From an uncultured Chloroflexota bacterium (lineage in GTDB: Bacteria > Chloroflexota > Limnocylindria > Limnocylindrales > Limnocylindraceae), in the NCBI GenBank assembly GCA_903851225.1, contig CAINNT010000120.1, forward strand, positions 1-11,604: a stretch of DNA of 11,604 bases. Direction: 5' to 3'. Positions 1 to 6,763 of the stretch are shown here, in pieces. The notes under the pieces were generated by a model. The model saw nothing but the letters and a program-made list of their open reading frames with translations. It did no database searches and was not told the DNA's origin. Each line of letters begins with the position of its first letter. Positions within the stretch are counted from its first letter, which is position 1. The position numbers and the translations under genes were made by a program.

Positions 1-1248
1 CTTGTCGGCAGCGAGGAACTTAATGGAGCCATCGGCACCGATGGCGGTGAAGTCACCCTTCCCGTCACCCGTCACATCGATCCCCGGGGAGATGATGCGG
101 TTCGACTCAACCCAGTTGATGCGGTACTTATAGGCCCGCGAGCTTGGAGTGCTATACGAGGTCTCACCCGTCGCATCCGCATCCACGGTGTACCAGACGT
201 AGCGAATGAGCTCCTCAACGGAGAGGTCGTGCTCCTTTGCACATGAGTCTGCGTTCATCACGAAGACGGAGACACCACGCCAGTGTCCGGGCTGTGTCGC
301 ATGGCGAAGCGGGATGCCGGTTTGTCCGGCCTTTGGCGGCGCAAGGCATCCGGTTACCGATCCGCCTCCGCCATTCCAACTGCCGTAGAAGCCTGGGTTC
401 GCGAAGTACCACTTCCCATCACTCCTCAGGCGCTGCACCGTTGTACCCCAGGTGGCGTCGACGGCTGCGTTGTATCGGGCGGTGCTGCGCCCCCCAGAGG
501 TCCATCCCGGCTCGTAGATACCACCGGTGCGATAGATCTGATTGATGGATGGTTCGTCGGTCACGTCGAAGCACGAACGCGGGGTGTCAGCGGGAAGGCT
601 GGTGACCGGAACGATCCCGCCGCTCTCGTTGTACACGGCAAGTGGTGCGGTGAAATGCCCCTTCGAATAATCGCGCACAAGTCCGCCGATACCATCATCT
701 AGCAAATCGGCGCCGTAACGAATACGCAATGGAATTAGCGTCTTGAAGTTCTCCGTCGCTCTCTGTGAGTTTGTCGAACCAGCTCGCCCTTTGGTTCCAT
801 TCACCCTGCCATCATCGGCGAGGTCATCTCGAAGCCATTGTTCGTATGTCGCATTCCTCAAGGTGGACGCATAGAACCAATCTCGACCCTTCATTGTCCA
901 CGACCAGGCGTTCTGCTTGATGGCAATGGCGCCGACGCCAAGCAAGGCGTCGCTGTATGGGCTTGACTTGTATTCGGTGTAGAACTCCGCGACGTGGGTT
1001 CGGTAGACGTAGAGCTTGAACGGGATCACCTCCACAACACCCGAGTTGGTGCGCAGCACGCGAATGGTGTCGGGGGGCGAGATCTGGCTCTTCCAGTCGG
1101 TGCAGGGCTTCAGCACGAAGGTGGCGGCATCCGCAGGGGTCGGGTTAGCAGCCGCCGTACCCACCACGCCAGAGAAGCAGAGGACGGCGGCCCCTGCGAG
1201 CGCAATGGCGCGACGGAGCGTCATTCGAGATGTCGCTCTGTGTTCCAT
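1..1248 (-). CDS. Secreted SpoIID-like protein with FG-GAP repeat (C-terminus beyond window)
   Basis: The frame is open from ATG at 1248 to the window edge: 416 codons, no stop, 3' end missing. Residues 9-34 look like a Sec signal peptide (MTLRR, a hydrophobic stretch, then GTAAA). Residues 77-120 (FKLYVYRTHVAEF, then SDALLGVGAIAIKQNAWSWTM) resemble the SpoIID/LytB core, where an 'ALKAGAVAVKxYAW' helix is typical. ATWG at 265-268 and the NADSCAKEHDLSVEELIRY region (332-350) recall the C-terminal part of secreted SpoIID variants. Residues 389-400 (GIDVTGDGKGDF) form a Ca-binding FG-GAP/VCBS-type repeat, and more repeats may follow outside. In the family, SpoIID cleaves glycan strands lacking stem peptides; here a cell-wall role is inferred. 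The start is favoured by a -10-like box six bases upstream; a second Met lies at 1224. Base composition around 660-960 looks less GC-rich than the neighbours. The identification rests on motif memory, not alignment. Confidence 0.72.
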   Translation of the reverse strand, partial: MEHRATSRMTLRRAIALAGAAVLCFSGVVGTAAANPTPADAATFVLKPCTDWKSQISPPDTIRVLRTNSGVVEVIPFKLYVYRTHVAEFYTEYKSSPYSDALLGVGAIAIKQNAWSWTMKGRDWFYASTLRNATYEQWLRDDLADDGRVNGTKGRAGSTNSQRATENFKTLIPLRIRYGADLLDDGIGGLVRDYSKGHFTAPLAVYNESGGIVPVTSLPADTPRSCFDVTDEPSINQIYRTGGIYEPGWTSGGRSTARYNAAVDATWGTTVQRLRSDGKWYFANPGFYGSWNGGGGSVTGCLAPPKAGQTGIPLRHATQPGHWRGVSVFVMNADSCAKEHDLSVEELIRYVWYTVDADATGETSYSTPSSRAYKYRINWVESNRIISPGIDVTGDGKGDFTAIGADGSIKFLAADK

Positions 1249-1254
1249 GTGCTG

Positions 1255-1260
1255 ATTCTA
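1255..1260 (-). promoter_or_regulatory. Candidate -10 box (TAGAAT) for a leaderless SpoIID-like mRNA
   Basis: Minus-strand TAGAAT matches the TATAAT consensus at five of six positions and lies exactly six bases before the ATG at 1248, so transcription would start at or next to the start codon. No Shine-Dalgarno sequence is visible between box and ATG, and no clear -35 box is seen. The same spacing recurs at resB and the carbonic anhydrase. Confidence 0.5.
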
Positions 1261-1299
1261 CCGCCTATGCCAGATCGAATCCTGTGAACCTTGACATGT

Positions 1300-2895
1300 T
1301 CAGATCTCGTCGCTCACGCTCCCGTCGAAGCCACCCTCTGCGTCCAGAATGCGCAGCGCGAGCGAGAGAGCGAGTCGCAGGTCGGGCTCGCGCAGGTCCC
1401 AGCCCGTCACCTCCTCGATGCGCTTGAGACGATACGCCGTGGTGTTGCGATGCACACCCAGCGAGCTGCTGGCCTCCGAGGATCCCGGAGCGTCCAAGAT
1501 GGCACGCACCGTCTCGATGCGTTGTCGCCGAGCTGCTGCGGTACCCACCAACAGCGGTGCGAGCAGCGCGCGCGCAAGACGCCGCCCTTCGGGGATGGTC
1601 AGTACCGACCCGAGCAGCTGATGGGCAGGCAGGAGTTCGGCGCGCACGACCTGCTCGCCTCCACTGCCGGCGCGACCGCCAATACGACCCTCGAGTGACT
1701 CGAGTGCGGCGCGTGCCTCCGCCTCGGCGGCGGGTCGAGCGGCGGCGTCGGTGAAGGGTCTCGATACGGCGACCGGGCGCTTGAGTCGCTTGGCGACCTT
1801 TCGTGCGGCCTCCGCTCCACCTGGGTCACTGGCGTCGGCAACCGCAATGATGCGCACCTCGAGGCTCTCGTTGCTGCCGCGCAACATGAAGCGTCGCGGG
1901 CTCGCCAAGAGTCGCAGTTCGCGACGCAGTGCCGGAACATCAGTCTCGTGCTGTCGAGGCTGACGTGCCGCAATCGCGACCCAGGGGGGACCTTCGGCCG
2001 GCAGCGTCCGAGCTTCGCCGCGACCGGCATTGGCGGGGAGTTCGGCGGCGACACGCACGATCTCAAGCGCCAGGAGTGGCGCAACCCGTTCACACGCGAT
2101 GCGTTCGCGTTCGCCGACGGGCTCATCGCCAAGCAGGATGATGGAGCCGGGTCGCTCTGAACCCTCATCGCCGAGTGGGGACTCTTCGAGCCCCGTATCG
2201 TCGCGCTCACCCTCTGGTGCACCTGGGACCGCGGGAAGTGGAATGCGCTGACCTGTTGGTCTGCTCTTGGAGAGGTAGTGCGAGACTGCCTTCGCTGCCG
2301 CAGCGCTTGACGGCAGCCCTGCAGGCGCAACCACTGCAAGCGAGACGCCGCCGCGCGCCTCAAGCGCCACCGCGCGACCGATGAATGCGGCGAGCGCACC
2401 GACCAGCGCTTCGAGCCCCTGACCATCGAGGGCGAGTGCCGCGATCTGACGCTCCAGCCCCACCGCCTGTCGCTCAAGTTCAGCACGTCGGTTCACCACC
2501 GCACCGATCAGGCTGCGTTCGAGTTGCGCCGACTCCATGCCGTGTATCGCAAAACATGGCAGCCCGTTCCTCTCCGCGGCTTCGGCAAGCTCCGTGCGGG
2601 CCTTCGCTTCGGCGGCGCCGGGCTGCTCGTCGCCAAGCAGCAGGACGCCGGTGCTGCCATGGTCCGCGAGATATTCAGCAAGATCGGCCCGCGACTGCGT
2701 GTCGGGTGCCGCCGTGATTAGCAGCGACAGCGGAATCAGCGCCAAGTCACCCGACTCCATGCCGTCAAAGGCTGGCAGCCGCATGCGCATGACCCGCACC
2801 CAGGTAACGGTGCGCGCCATTGACTCATCGCGAACCTTTGCAAGGGGTACGGCGCTGGGGAGCAACGTTTGCACGAGCTCTCGCAGCGACGCCAT
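1300..2895 (-). CDS. PucR-family transcriptional regulator
   Basis: The product has 531 residues, a normal length for the PucR/CdaR family. The N-terminus (1-130; MASLRELVQTLLPS, then RVMRMR, then DLALIPLSLL) fits the PucR N-terminal sensory domain. The middle (about 305-400) fits the GGDEF-like region of these regulators. The C-terminus (456-516; ETVRAIL, then LGVHRNTTAYRLKRIEEVTG) is the characteristic PucR helix-turn-helix, where HRNT(V/T)xYRLxRI is the hallmark. Family members act as cytoplasmic activators of catabolic or stress genes; the ligand here is unknown. A Glu/Asp/Gly-rich linker (about 222-262) joins the parts. Its ATG overlaps the resB stop by one base (TAATG), so it should be co-transcribed and translationally coupled with resB. 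That partnership is unusual, because PucR genes commonly sit beside purine or other catabolic genes. Confidence 0.88.
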   Translation of the reverse strand: MASLRELVQTLLPSAVPLAKVRDESMARTVTWVRVMRMRLPAFDGMESGDLALIPLSLLITAAPDTQSRADLAEYLADHGSTGVLLLGDEQPGAAEAKARTELAEAAERNGLPCFAIHGMESAQLERSLIGAVVNRRAELERQAVGLERQIAALALDGQGLEALVGALAAFIGRAVALEARGGVSLAVVAPAGLPSSAAAAKAVSHYLSKSRPTGQRIPLPAVPGAPEGERDDTGLEESPLGDEGSERPGSIILLGDEPVGERERIACERVAPLLALEIVRVAAELPANAGRGEARTLPAEGPPWVAIAARQPRQHETDVPALRRELRLLASPRRFMLRGSNESLEVRIIAVADASDPGGAEAARKVAKRLKRPVAVSRPFTDAAARPAAEAEARAALESLEGRIGGRAGSGGEQVVRAELLPAHQLLGSVLTIPEGRRLARALLAPLLVGTAAARRQRIETVRAILDAPGSSEASSSLGVHRNTTAYRLKRIEEVTGWDLREPDLRLALSLALRILDAEGGFDGSVSDEI

Positions 2896-4334
2896 TACGC
2901 CCCCTCTCCCGAAAGTCGACGAGTGATGCGCTCAATAATGGGGCCATAGTGTGCCGAGTCTGCGCCGCGTTCCGTGAGGAGCACGATCGGCACCGTGGCA
3001 ACACCCGGGCGAAGTTGCAGCCAGAGGCGCGCACGAGGCCGGCGGAGCGTCAACATCAGCCCGCCCATGATGAGTGCGGCGGCGATCCAGATGAGTGGTG
3101 CCGCCGGATCACGTCGCGCGATGATCCCCGTATACGAGGTCACCTCGCGGAGGTAGACGCTGAATCCAGCACCGGGCGCTGTTGCTACCTCACCTTCGGC
3201 GAGCACCGAAGCGAAGATGGTCGTGAGTGGAAGGGTGCCATCTTCGGCTGGCGTGCCGTTCGGGTCAGGGGCACTTGCAACGATGAAGATTGCAGCGGCG
3301 CCGCTTGAATCGCGACGCAACTGCATCTCGATCCCTGCGCTGCTTCCTGGGATCGGCAGGGTTGCATACGGTGCACCATCGACTTGCGCCGAGAACGGAG
3401 CGTCTCCAGACCAGAGCAGCGCACCTGTATCGTCACGAATCTCAAGCCGTGCGGCTGGGCCGAAGAAGTTCTGGTGGAAGCTCCAGCCGTTGTAGGCGAG
3501 CGGCTCATTGACGCGCACCAACTGTCGAGCGACCTCTTCACCGCCGACATAGACACCAAGGTCGGTAGAGAAATCGGCGAATGCACCCGTGCTGGTGCGC
3601 GGTGCGCTGAATTCGTGGTTGACGATCACAAGACCATCGGCGGTGCCGATCTTCCCCACGGGGAGCGCCTCGCCGTCGGTGAGCAGGATTCCCTGCGTGT
3701 ACCCGAAGATCCCCGATGCCGCGGCGGCGAGGAGCATCACCACAAGCCCGGTGTGCATCACCAGGGTGAACCGGCCCGAGCGGCGGAATCGGTCAGCATG
3801 TAGAAGGAGACCACCGTTGTGGTCAGGGGCAGCGGCAATGCTCACCTCCCACCCGCTGCGCTTCGCCTCCGCGGCCGCGGCGTGCGCGCGGCCACCAAGG
3901 ACTGCGCTGGTTGGCAACGGCGATGGGAGGTCGATGACACCACGCCCGGGCAGCGATTCGCTGAAGAAGGTGTCGGGCTGCTCGGGGCGCGATGGTGCGG
4001 TGGCGGCTGCGATCTTCGGGAGGCGGTCCCAGGTGCAGACGATGATTGAAACGGTCAACAGCACCAGCAGAGCCGTGAACCACGGCGAGGTGAAGACACG
4101 GAAGAGGCCGAGGCGTTCGAAGATGCCCACGAGTGGACCGAGGGTGGGCTCATACTCGGCGCGCAACCTGGCCATCTCATTGGCGTAGTCGCCAGCGTTT
4201 TGCAGGGCGTAATCCGGAAGCTGGCGGAGCGCGATCCCAATCGTAGAGGCGAGGGCGATGACGCCGATCTGCAGCACGGCAAATCGTACGTTTGCCAGGA
4301 GGGCGCGTGCGAGGAGGAGTGGGCCGCTAATCAC
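2895..4334 (-). CDS. resB: ResB/Ccs1-like cytochrome c biogenesis protein
   Basis: From GTG at 4334 the product has 479 residues, usual for ResB. TM1 is about 18-36, followed by an extracytoplasmic loop with Tyr/Asp-rich text, TM2 about 84-102, TM3 about 188-213 with the HTGLVVM motif (His194, the likely conserved heme-handling His), a long extracytoplasmic domain (about 214-410) containing NEPLAYNGWSFHQ, and TM4 about 412-430 after YTGIIARRDPAAPLIW. ResB works with CcsA/ResC in System II to deliver heme and ligate it to apocytochromes c outside the membrane. No ccsA gene is visible here. Start choice: GTG 4334 puts TM1 at the distance normal for the family and has TACCAT six bases upstream. 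ATG 4367 would add 11 residues, and ATG 4436 would overlap the divergent regulator. The stop overlaps the PucR start. Confidence 0.85.
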   Translation of the reverse strand: MISGPLLLARALLANVRFAVLQIGVIALASTIGIALRQLPDYALQNAGDYANEMARLRAEYEPTLGPLVGIFERLGLFRVFTSPWFTALLVLLTVSIIVCTWDRLPKIAAATAPSRPEQPDTFFSESLPGRGVIDLPSPLPTSAVLGGRAHAAAAEAKRSGWEVSIAAAPDHNGGLLLHADRFRRSGRFTLVMHTGLVVMLLAAAASGIFGYTQGILLTDGEALPVGKIGTADGLVIVNHEFSAPRTSTGAFADFSTDLGVYVGGEEVARQLVRVNEPLAYNGWSFHQNFFGPAARLEIRDDTGALLWSGDAPFSAQVDGAPYATLPIPGSSAGIEMQLRRDSSGAAAIFIVASAPDPNGTPAEDGTLPLTTIFASVLAEGEVATAPGAGFSVYLREVTSYTGIIARRDPAAPLIWIAAALIMGGLMLTLRRPRARLWLQLRPGVATVPIVLLTERGADSAHYGPIIERITRRLSGEGA

Positions 4335-4340
4335 CCGCTG

Positions 4341-4346
4341 ATGGTA
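4341..4346 (-). promoter_or_regulatory. Candidate -10 box (TACCAT) ahead of resB
   Basis: Minus-strand TACCAT keeps the TA---T positions of a -10 box and sits exactly six bases before GTG 4334. That spacing is the same as at the SpoIID-like and carbonic anhydrase genes, and it is part of the argument for GTG 4334 as the start of resB. No -35 box is evident. If the true start is ATG 4367 this site lies inside the gene and is a coincidence. Confidence 0.35.
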
Positions 4347-4415
4347 GCCTTCGCACCGCTGGGCCATCTGCCCCGCGAAGTTCGCAACGACTTGAACGCA
4401 GTGCAGGGGGGTGGG

Positions 4416-4892
4416 ATGGCACGAGGGAACGGTCACGGAGCGCTCGACGACCTCGATCGTCGCCTCATGGAACTGCTGCAGGCCGACGGCCGCAAGCCCT
4501 TCACTGAGATCGCCGCCGCATTCGGCGTGCCTGAGTCCACCATCCGCGCCCGCTACAAGGGTCTTGTTGATCGCGGCGCCCTCAAGGTCATCGCTGTGGC
4601 TGATCCACTCAAGGTGGGCTACCCCCTCATGGCGATGATCGGCGTGCGCTGCACCCCGGCCGCGCTACTGAGCACCGCAAAAGAGCTCGAGGCACTCCCT
4701 GAGGTCAGCTACTGCGTGGTGGTCGCAGGTGCGTACGACCTGCTCATTGAGGTGGTCTGCGAAGACAACGACGCGCTTCTGACGTTCCTTACCGAGCGAC
4801 TCCGCTCGATCGCCGGCGTGCTGGAAACCGAAACGTTTGTGTACCTGCGAATCTTGAAGCAGAACTATGAATGGGGAACGACCCCGACCTGA
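4416..4892 (+). CDS. Lrp/AsnC-family transcriptional regulator
   Basis: The product has 158 residues, the standard Lrp/AsnC size. The N-terminal helix-turn-helix spans about 10-57 (LDDLDRRLMELLQADGRKPF, then EIAAAFGVPESTIRARYKGL). The C-terminal ligand-binding/oligomerisation domain spans about 68-152 (YPLMAMIGVRC, then AGAYDLLIEVVC, ending FVYLRILKQNYEW). Family members bind amino acids or related small ligands and assemble into multimers that wrap DNA; the ligand here cannot be read. The start at ATG 4416 has a G-rich ribosome site (AGGGGGGTGGG) directly upstream and begins a normal Lrp N-terminus. In-frame upstream codons to 4200 lie inside resB on the other strand and are not Lrp-like. 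It diverges from resB across 81 bases, so autoregulation together with resB control is possible but unproven. Confidence 0.92.
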   Translation: MARGNGHGALDDLDRRLMELLQADGRKPFTEIAAAFGVPESTIRARYKGLVDRGALKVIAVADPLKVGYPLMAMIGVRCTPAALLSTAKELEALPEVSYCVVVAGAYDLLIEVVCEDNDALLTFLTERLRSIAGVLETETFVYLRILKQNYEWGTTPT

Positions 4893-4918
4893 CCGCCTGA
4901 GCGGCTCGGCCGGGGTCG
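4879..4918 (+). terminator. Hairpin at the end of the Lrp gene, possible shared terminator
   Basis: CGACCCCGACC (4879-4889) can pair with GGCCGGGGTCG (4908-4918) with one mismatch, and an inner CCGC/GCGG stem closes on CTGA (4893-4904). The stem overlaps the Lrp stop codon. No T-run follows on either strand, so intrinsic termination is uncertain. It lies between two convergent genes and could act in both directions. Confidence 0.42.
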
Positions 4919-4943
4919 CCCGGTTACTCCAGTTGCGCGCGAG

Positions 4944-5843
4944 TTATGCGGCGCGTCGCTTCGATCGACCAACCAGTACAGCAGCGCCGATCCAGGCGAG
5001 CAGTGCCGCCAAGATGATCGTTGGCAGTGCCGTAGTCCAGCCGTTCTCTTCCTCAGATTCACCTGGCATGCTCATTGCGAAGAGTGGCACTGGCCCGACG
5101 ATTGTGCCGTCAGGGAGTACGCACGTAGCGACCATCGGATCGTTTACGTCAACACCTTCCGCGCACGGCTCGAGTGAGTCACGGAACTCCTGCATCCAGG
5201 TGCTGTACATCGTGGCCCAATCGGTGTCGCTTTCAACACCATCTTCTAGCACCATCGGAAAGAGTGAACCGTCTGGCAGTAGGCACGGCAACGCTGTATC
5301 GCTGGAGATCGGTGCATTCGGCTCCGTGATCCCCTCTGGGCAGGCGGTTGGTTCACCGGTGACGGTGCGCCACTCTGGTTCTGGGGTGGCGCCACCACTG
5401 CGGCCGGCCAGCGCAACAAGATCATCTGGTGCGTCGGCGGGAAGCTCGTCACCTTGATGGCTATCGAAGGTTGCGGCACCCGTTAGCGGATCAACTTGAT
5501 AGACGAAGCTGTGACCGTTGATGCAGCCCGCCAGGCAGTCGTTCCACCCGTAGGTGTAGACAACGATCCAGATGGCGGAGCTTCCAGGATCACCCTTGAC
5601 GTCGTAGTACTTGTCGGCGCCGATGAGTGCACCGTCGTTAAGGGAGAAGTCCGCGAATGGCCCGCCTGCGGCAAGTACCGCGGCATGTGCATCCTCGGGA
5701 GTGGCAATTGGCAGCGTGCCGCTGTACTCCGGCGCAAGGTACGGCACGACCTCAGGGGCTGGGGACTCGTCCGCGGCAACCACCGGGGCAACGGCCGCCA
5801 ACAGGAGGGCGAGCGGAAGGAAGAGCTTCAGGAGTGTTCGCAC
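4944..5843 (-). CDS. Exported, C-terminally membrane-anchored protein of unknown function
   Basis: I do not recognise a named family. The 299-residue product has a signal peptide (1-23; MRTLLKLFLPLALLLAAVAP, then VVAA), an extracytoplasmic body, a single C-terminal membrane helix (about 272-291) and a basic end, GRSKRRAA, typical of an outward-facing stop-transfer anchor. There is no LPxTG sorting motif. Residues 98-114 (YGWNDCLAGCINGHSFVYQ) form a compact Cys-x3-Cys-x3-His pattern followed by VDPLTG. Two related segments, 164-198 and 225-253, each have EP, CxEG, then C(L/V)LPDG(S/T)(L/I), so an internal duplication is likely. The six Cys outside the signal peptide could form disulfides. The start has AGAGG close upstream. 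A 15-base palindrome lies in the short leader. It follows the carbonic anhydrase by 84 bases in the same orientation. A surface binding or structural role is only a guess. Confidence 0.75.
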   Translation of the reverse strand: MRTLLKLFLPLALLLAAVAPVVAADESPAPEVVPYLAPEYSGTLPIATPEDAHAAVLAAGGPFADFSLNDGALIGADKYYDVKGDPGSSAIWIVVYTYGWNDCLAGCINGHSFVYQVDPLTGAATFDSHQGDELPADAPDDLVALAGRSGGATPEPEWRTVTGEPTACPEGITEPNAPISSDTALPCLLPDGSLFPMVLEDGVESDTDWATMYSTWMQEFRDSLEPCAEGVDVNDPMVATCVLPDGTIVGPVPLFAMSMPGESEEENGWTTALPTIILAALLAWIGAAVLVGRSKRRAA

Positions 5844-5867
5844 GATGCACCTCTACTTCTCTCTGTC

Positions 5868-5882
5868 TGGGGAGTCTCCCCA
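5868..5882. promoter_or_regulatory. Perfect 15-base palindrome in the leader of the exported-protein gene
   Basis: TGGGGAGTCTCCCCA is a perfect odd palindrome (7+1+7) ending 24 bases before the ATG at 5843. A weak -10-like TACGAT on the minus strand (5888-5893) would place the transcript start at about the palindrome's upstream edge. That position suits an operator for a dimeric regulator or a small RNA hairpin. No second copy was noticed. Confidence 0.3.
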
Positions 5883-5927
5883 TCGCTATCGTAACGACAG
5901 TTCGGGGTCAGCAGTTCCCGACGGGGT

Positions 5928-6578
5928 TCAGCCCTCCTGGTCGTACGGCTGCGGAATCCACCTATCCCCCGAGAGGGCGTGGAGCTCGCCGAGTGAGATA
6001 TCGAACCACGCTCCATGGAGGGTGAGCGCGCCTGCCCGTTCCCGCTCCGTGATCCAGGGGAAGGTGCGAAGGTGCTCGAGCGACTGCTGCACGCTCAGAT
6101 GCTCGATGAGTCGCTGGCGATCCTCGGGGCTACCCTCCGGAGCAGCAGGCGTGTGCGCATCGAGTGTTTTGAGATCGGCAACCCAGGCACCGATGAAGTC
6201 GGAGGCGGTTAACCGCGAAGCGGGGTCCAGCGCCGCCGCCACCCCGCCACAACGCCCGTGCCCCATCACCACGATGGAGGTCACCTCGAGACCGAGCACC
6301 GCAAACTCCAGGGCGGCACTGGCGCCATGGCTCTTGGCATCCGGGGCGTACACAGGGACAAGCGCGGCCACGTTGCGCACCACGAAGAGCTCTCCTGGGC
6401 CAGCGTCGAAGATGGTCTCTGGGGCCGAACGAGAATCGGAGCAGGCGACGATCATCGTGCGCGGCCTCTGCCCTTCGCGCGCGAGGGTGTCGTACCGCAC
6501 GCGTTCATCGGTGTAGCGACCCGCACGGAAGCGACGGTACCCCTCACTGAGGCGCTCAGAAAGCGGCTGACTCATCAT
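5928..6578 (-). CDS. Beta-class carbonic anhydrase
   Basis: The product has 216 residues, normal for the family. It interconverts CO2 and bicarbonate using zinc. The ligand motif CSDSR is at 46-50 (Cys46; the Asp48/Arg50 dyad) and GHGRCGG at 106-112 supplies His107 and Cys110. The supporting segments GELFVVRNVAALV (62-74) and HGASAALEFAVLGL (84-97) are conserved family text. There is no signal peptide, so it is cytoplasmic. It may supply bicarbonate for carboxylases and pH balance. ATG 6578 is preferred over the adjacent ATG 6575 because a TAGACT box lies exactly six bases before 6578 and no Shine-Dalgarno is visible, consistent with a leaderless message. Its neighbours, the tRNA-Pro and the exported protein, give no pathway link. 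Confidence 0.95.
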   Translation of the reverse strand: MMSQPLSERLSEGYRRFRAGRYTDERVRYDTLAREGQRPRTMIVACSDSRSAPETIFDAGPGELFVVRNVAALVPVYAPDAKSHGASAALEFAVLGLEVTSIVVMGHGRCGGVAAALDPASRLTASDFIGAWVADLKTLDAHTPAAPEGSPEDRQRLIEHLSVQQSLEHLRTFPWITERERAGALTLHGAWFDISLGELHALSGDRWIPQPYDQEG

Positions 6579-6584
6579 TTCGTC

Positions 6585-6590
6585 AGTCTA
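6585..6590 (-). promoter_or_regulatory. Candidate -10 box (TAGACT) for a leaderless carbonic anhydrase mRNA
   Basis: Minus-strand TAGACT fits TAnnnT and is six bases before ATG 6578, with no ribosome-binding sequence between. No recognisable -35 box lies at the usual distance. The arrangement matches the TAGAAT box at 1255-1260. Confidence 0.45.
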
Positions 6591-6637
6591 AACGAGGGCA
6601 CGGCCGCGACCAGGGGTATGACGAGACGCGGGACGTT

Positions 6638-6715
<78 letters not shown>

Positions 6716-6723
6716 ACGTGCTC

Positions 6724-6729
6724 ATCCTA
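6724..6729 (-). promoter_or_regulatory. Candidate -10 box (TAGGAT) for tRNA-Pro
   Basis: Minus-strand TAGGAT lies eight bases before the mature tRNA 5' end, so the precursor would carry almost no 5' leader for RNase P. The box matches TATAAT at four of six positions. No good -35 hexamer is found 16-18 bases upstream; a TTGAAG lies too close, eight bases away. Confidence 0.35.
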
Positions 6730-6751
6730 AACGCTCCCTTCAATCGGGTGG

Positions 6752-6757
6752 CATCAT
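6752..6757 (+). promoter_or_regulatory. Weak -10-like box (CATCAT) ahead of the LCP gene
   Basis: CATCAT matches the -10 consensus at four of six positions but lacks the initial T. It is listed only because it sits six bases before ATG 6764, the spacing seen at three other transcription-unit heads, and because the CTCTCT between box and ATG holds no ribosome-binding site. Confidence 0.25.
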
Positions 6758-6763
6758 CTCTCT

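Noticed and set aside
1291..1296. A plus-strand TTGACA, a perfect -35 hexamer
   Set aside because: No -10 box or plus-strand gene follows. It lies between two minus-strand genes and antisense to PucR beyond 1300.
1599..2486. A 295-codon frame on the minus strand inside the PucR gene
   Set aside because: It is an Arg/Ser-rich out-of-frame reading of the PucR coding sequence, which has recognisable N- and C-terminal domains.
4200..4415. An N-terminal extension of the Lrp gene starting at ATG 4200
   Set aside because: It would add 72 residues unlike any Lrp and lie over the start of resB. ATG 4416 gives a standard 158-residue protein with a G-rich ribosome site.
4335..4436. A longer resB start at ATG 4436
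   Set aside because: It would overlap the Lrp start on the other strand and place an untypical 34-residue stretch before TM1. GTG 4334 or, second, ATG 4367 fits better.
5611..6516. A 301-codon plus-strand frame across the exported-protein start and the carbonic anhydrase
   Set aside because: It spans an intergenic region and antisense of a certain carbonic anhydrase; the product is Ser/Ala/Arg-rich with no motif.
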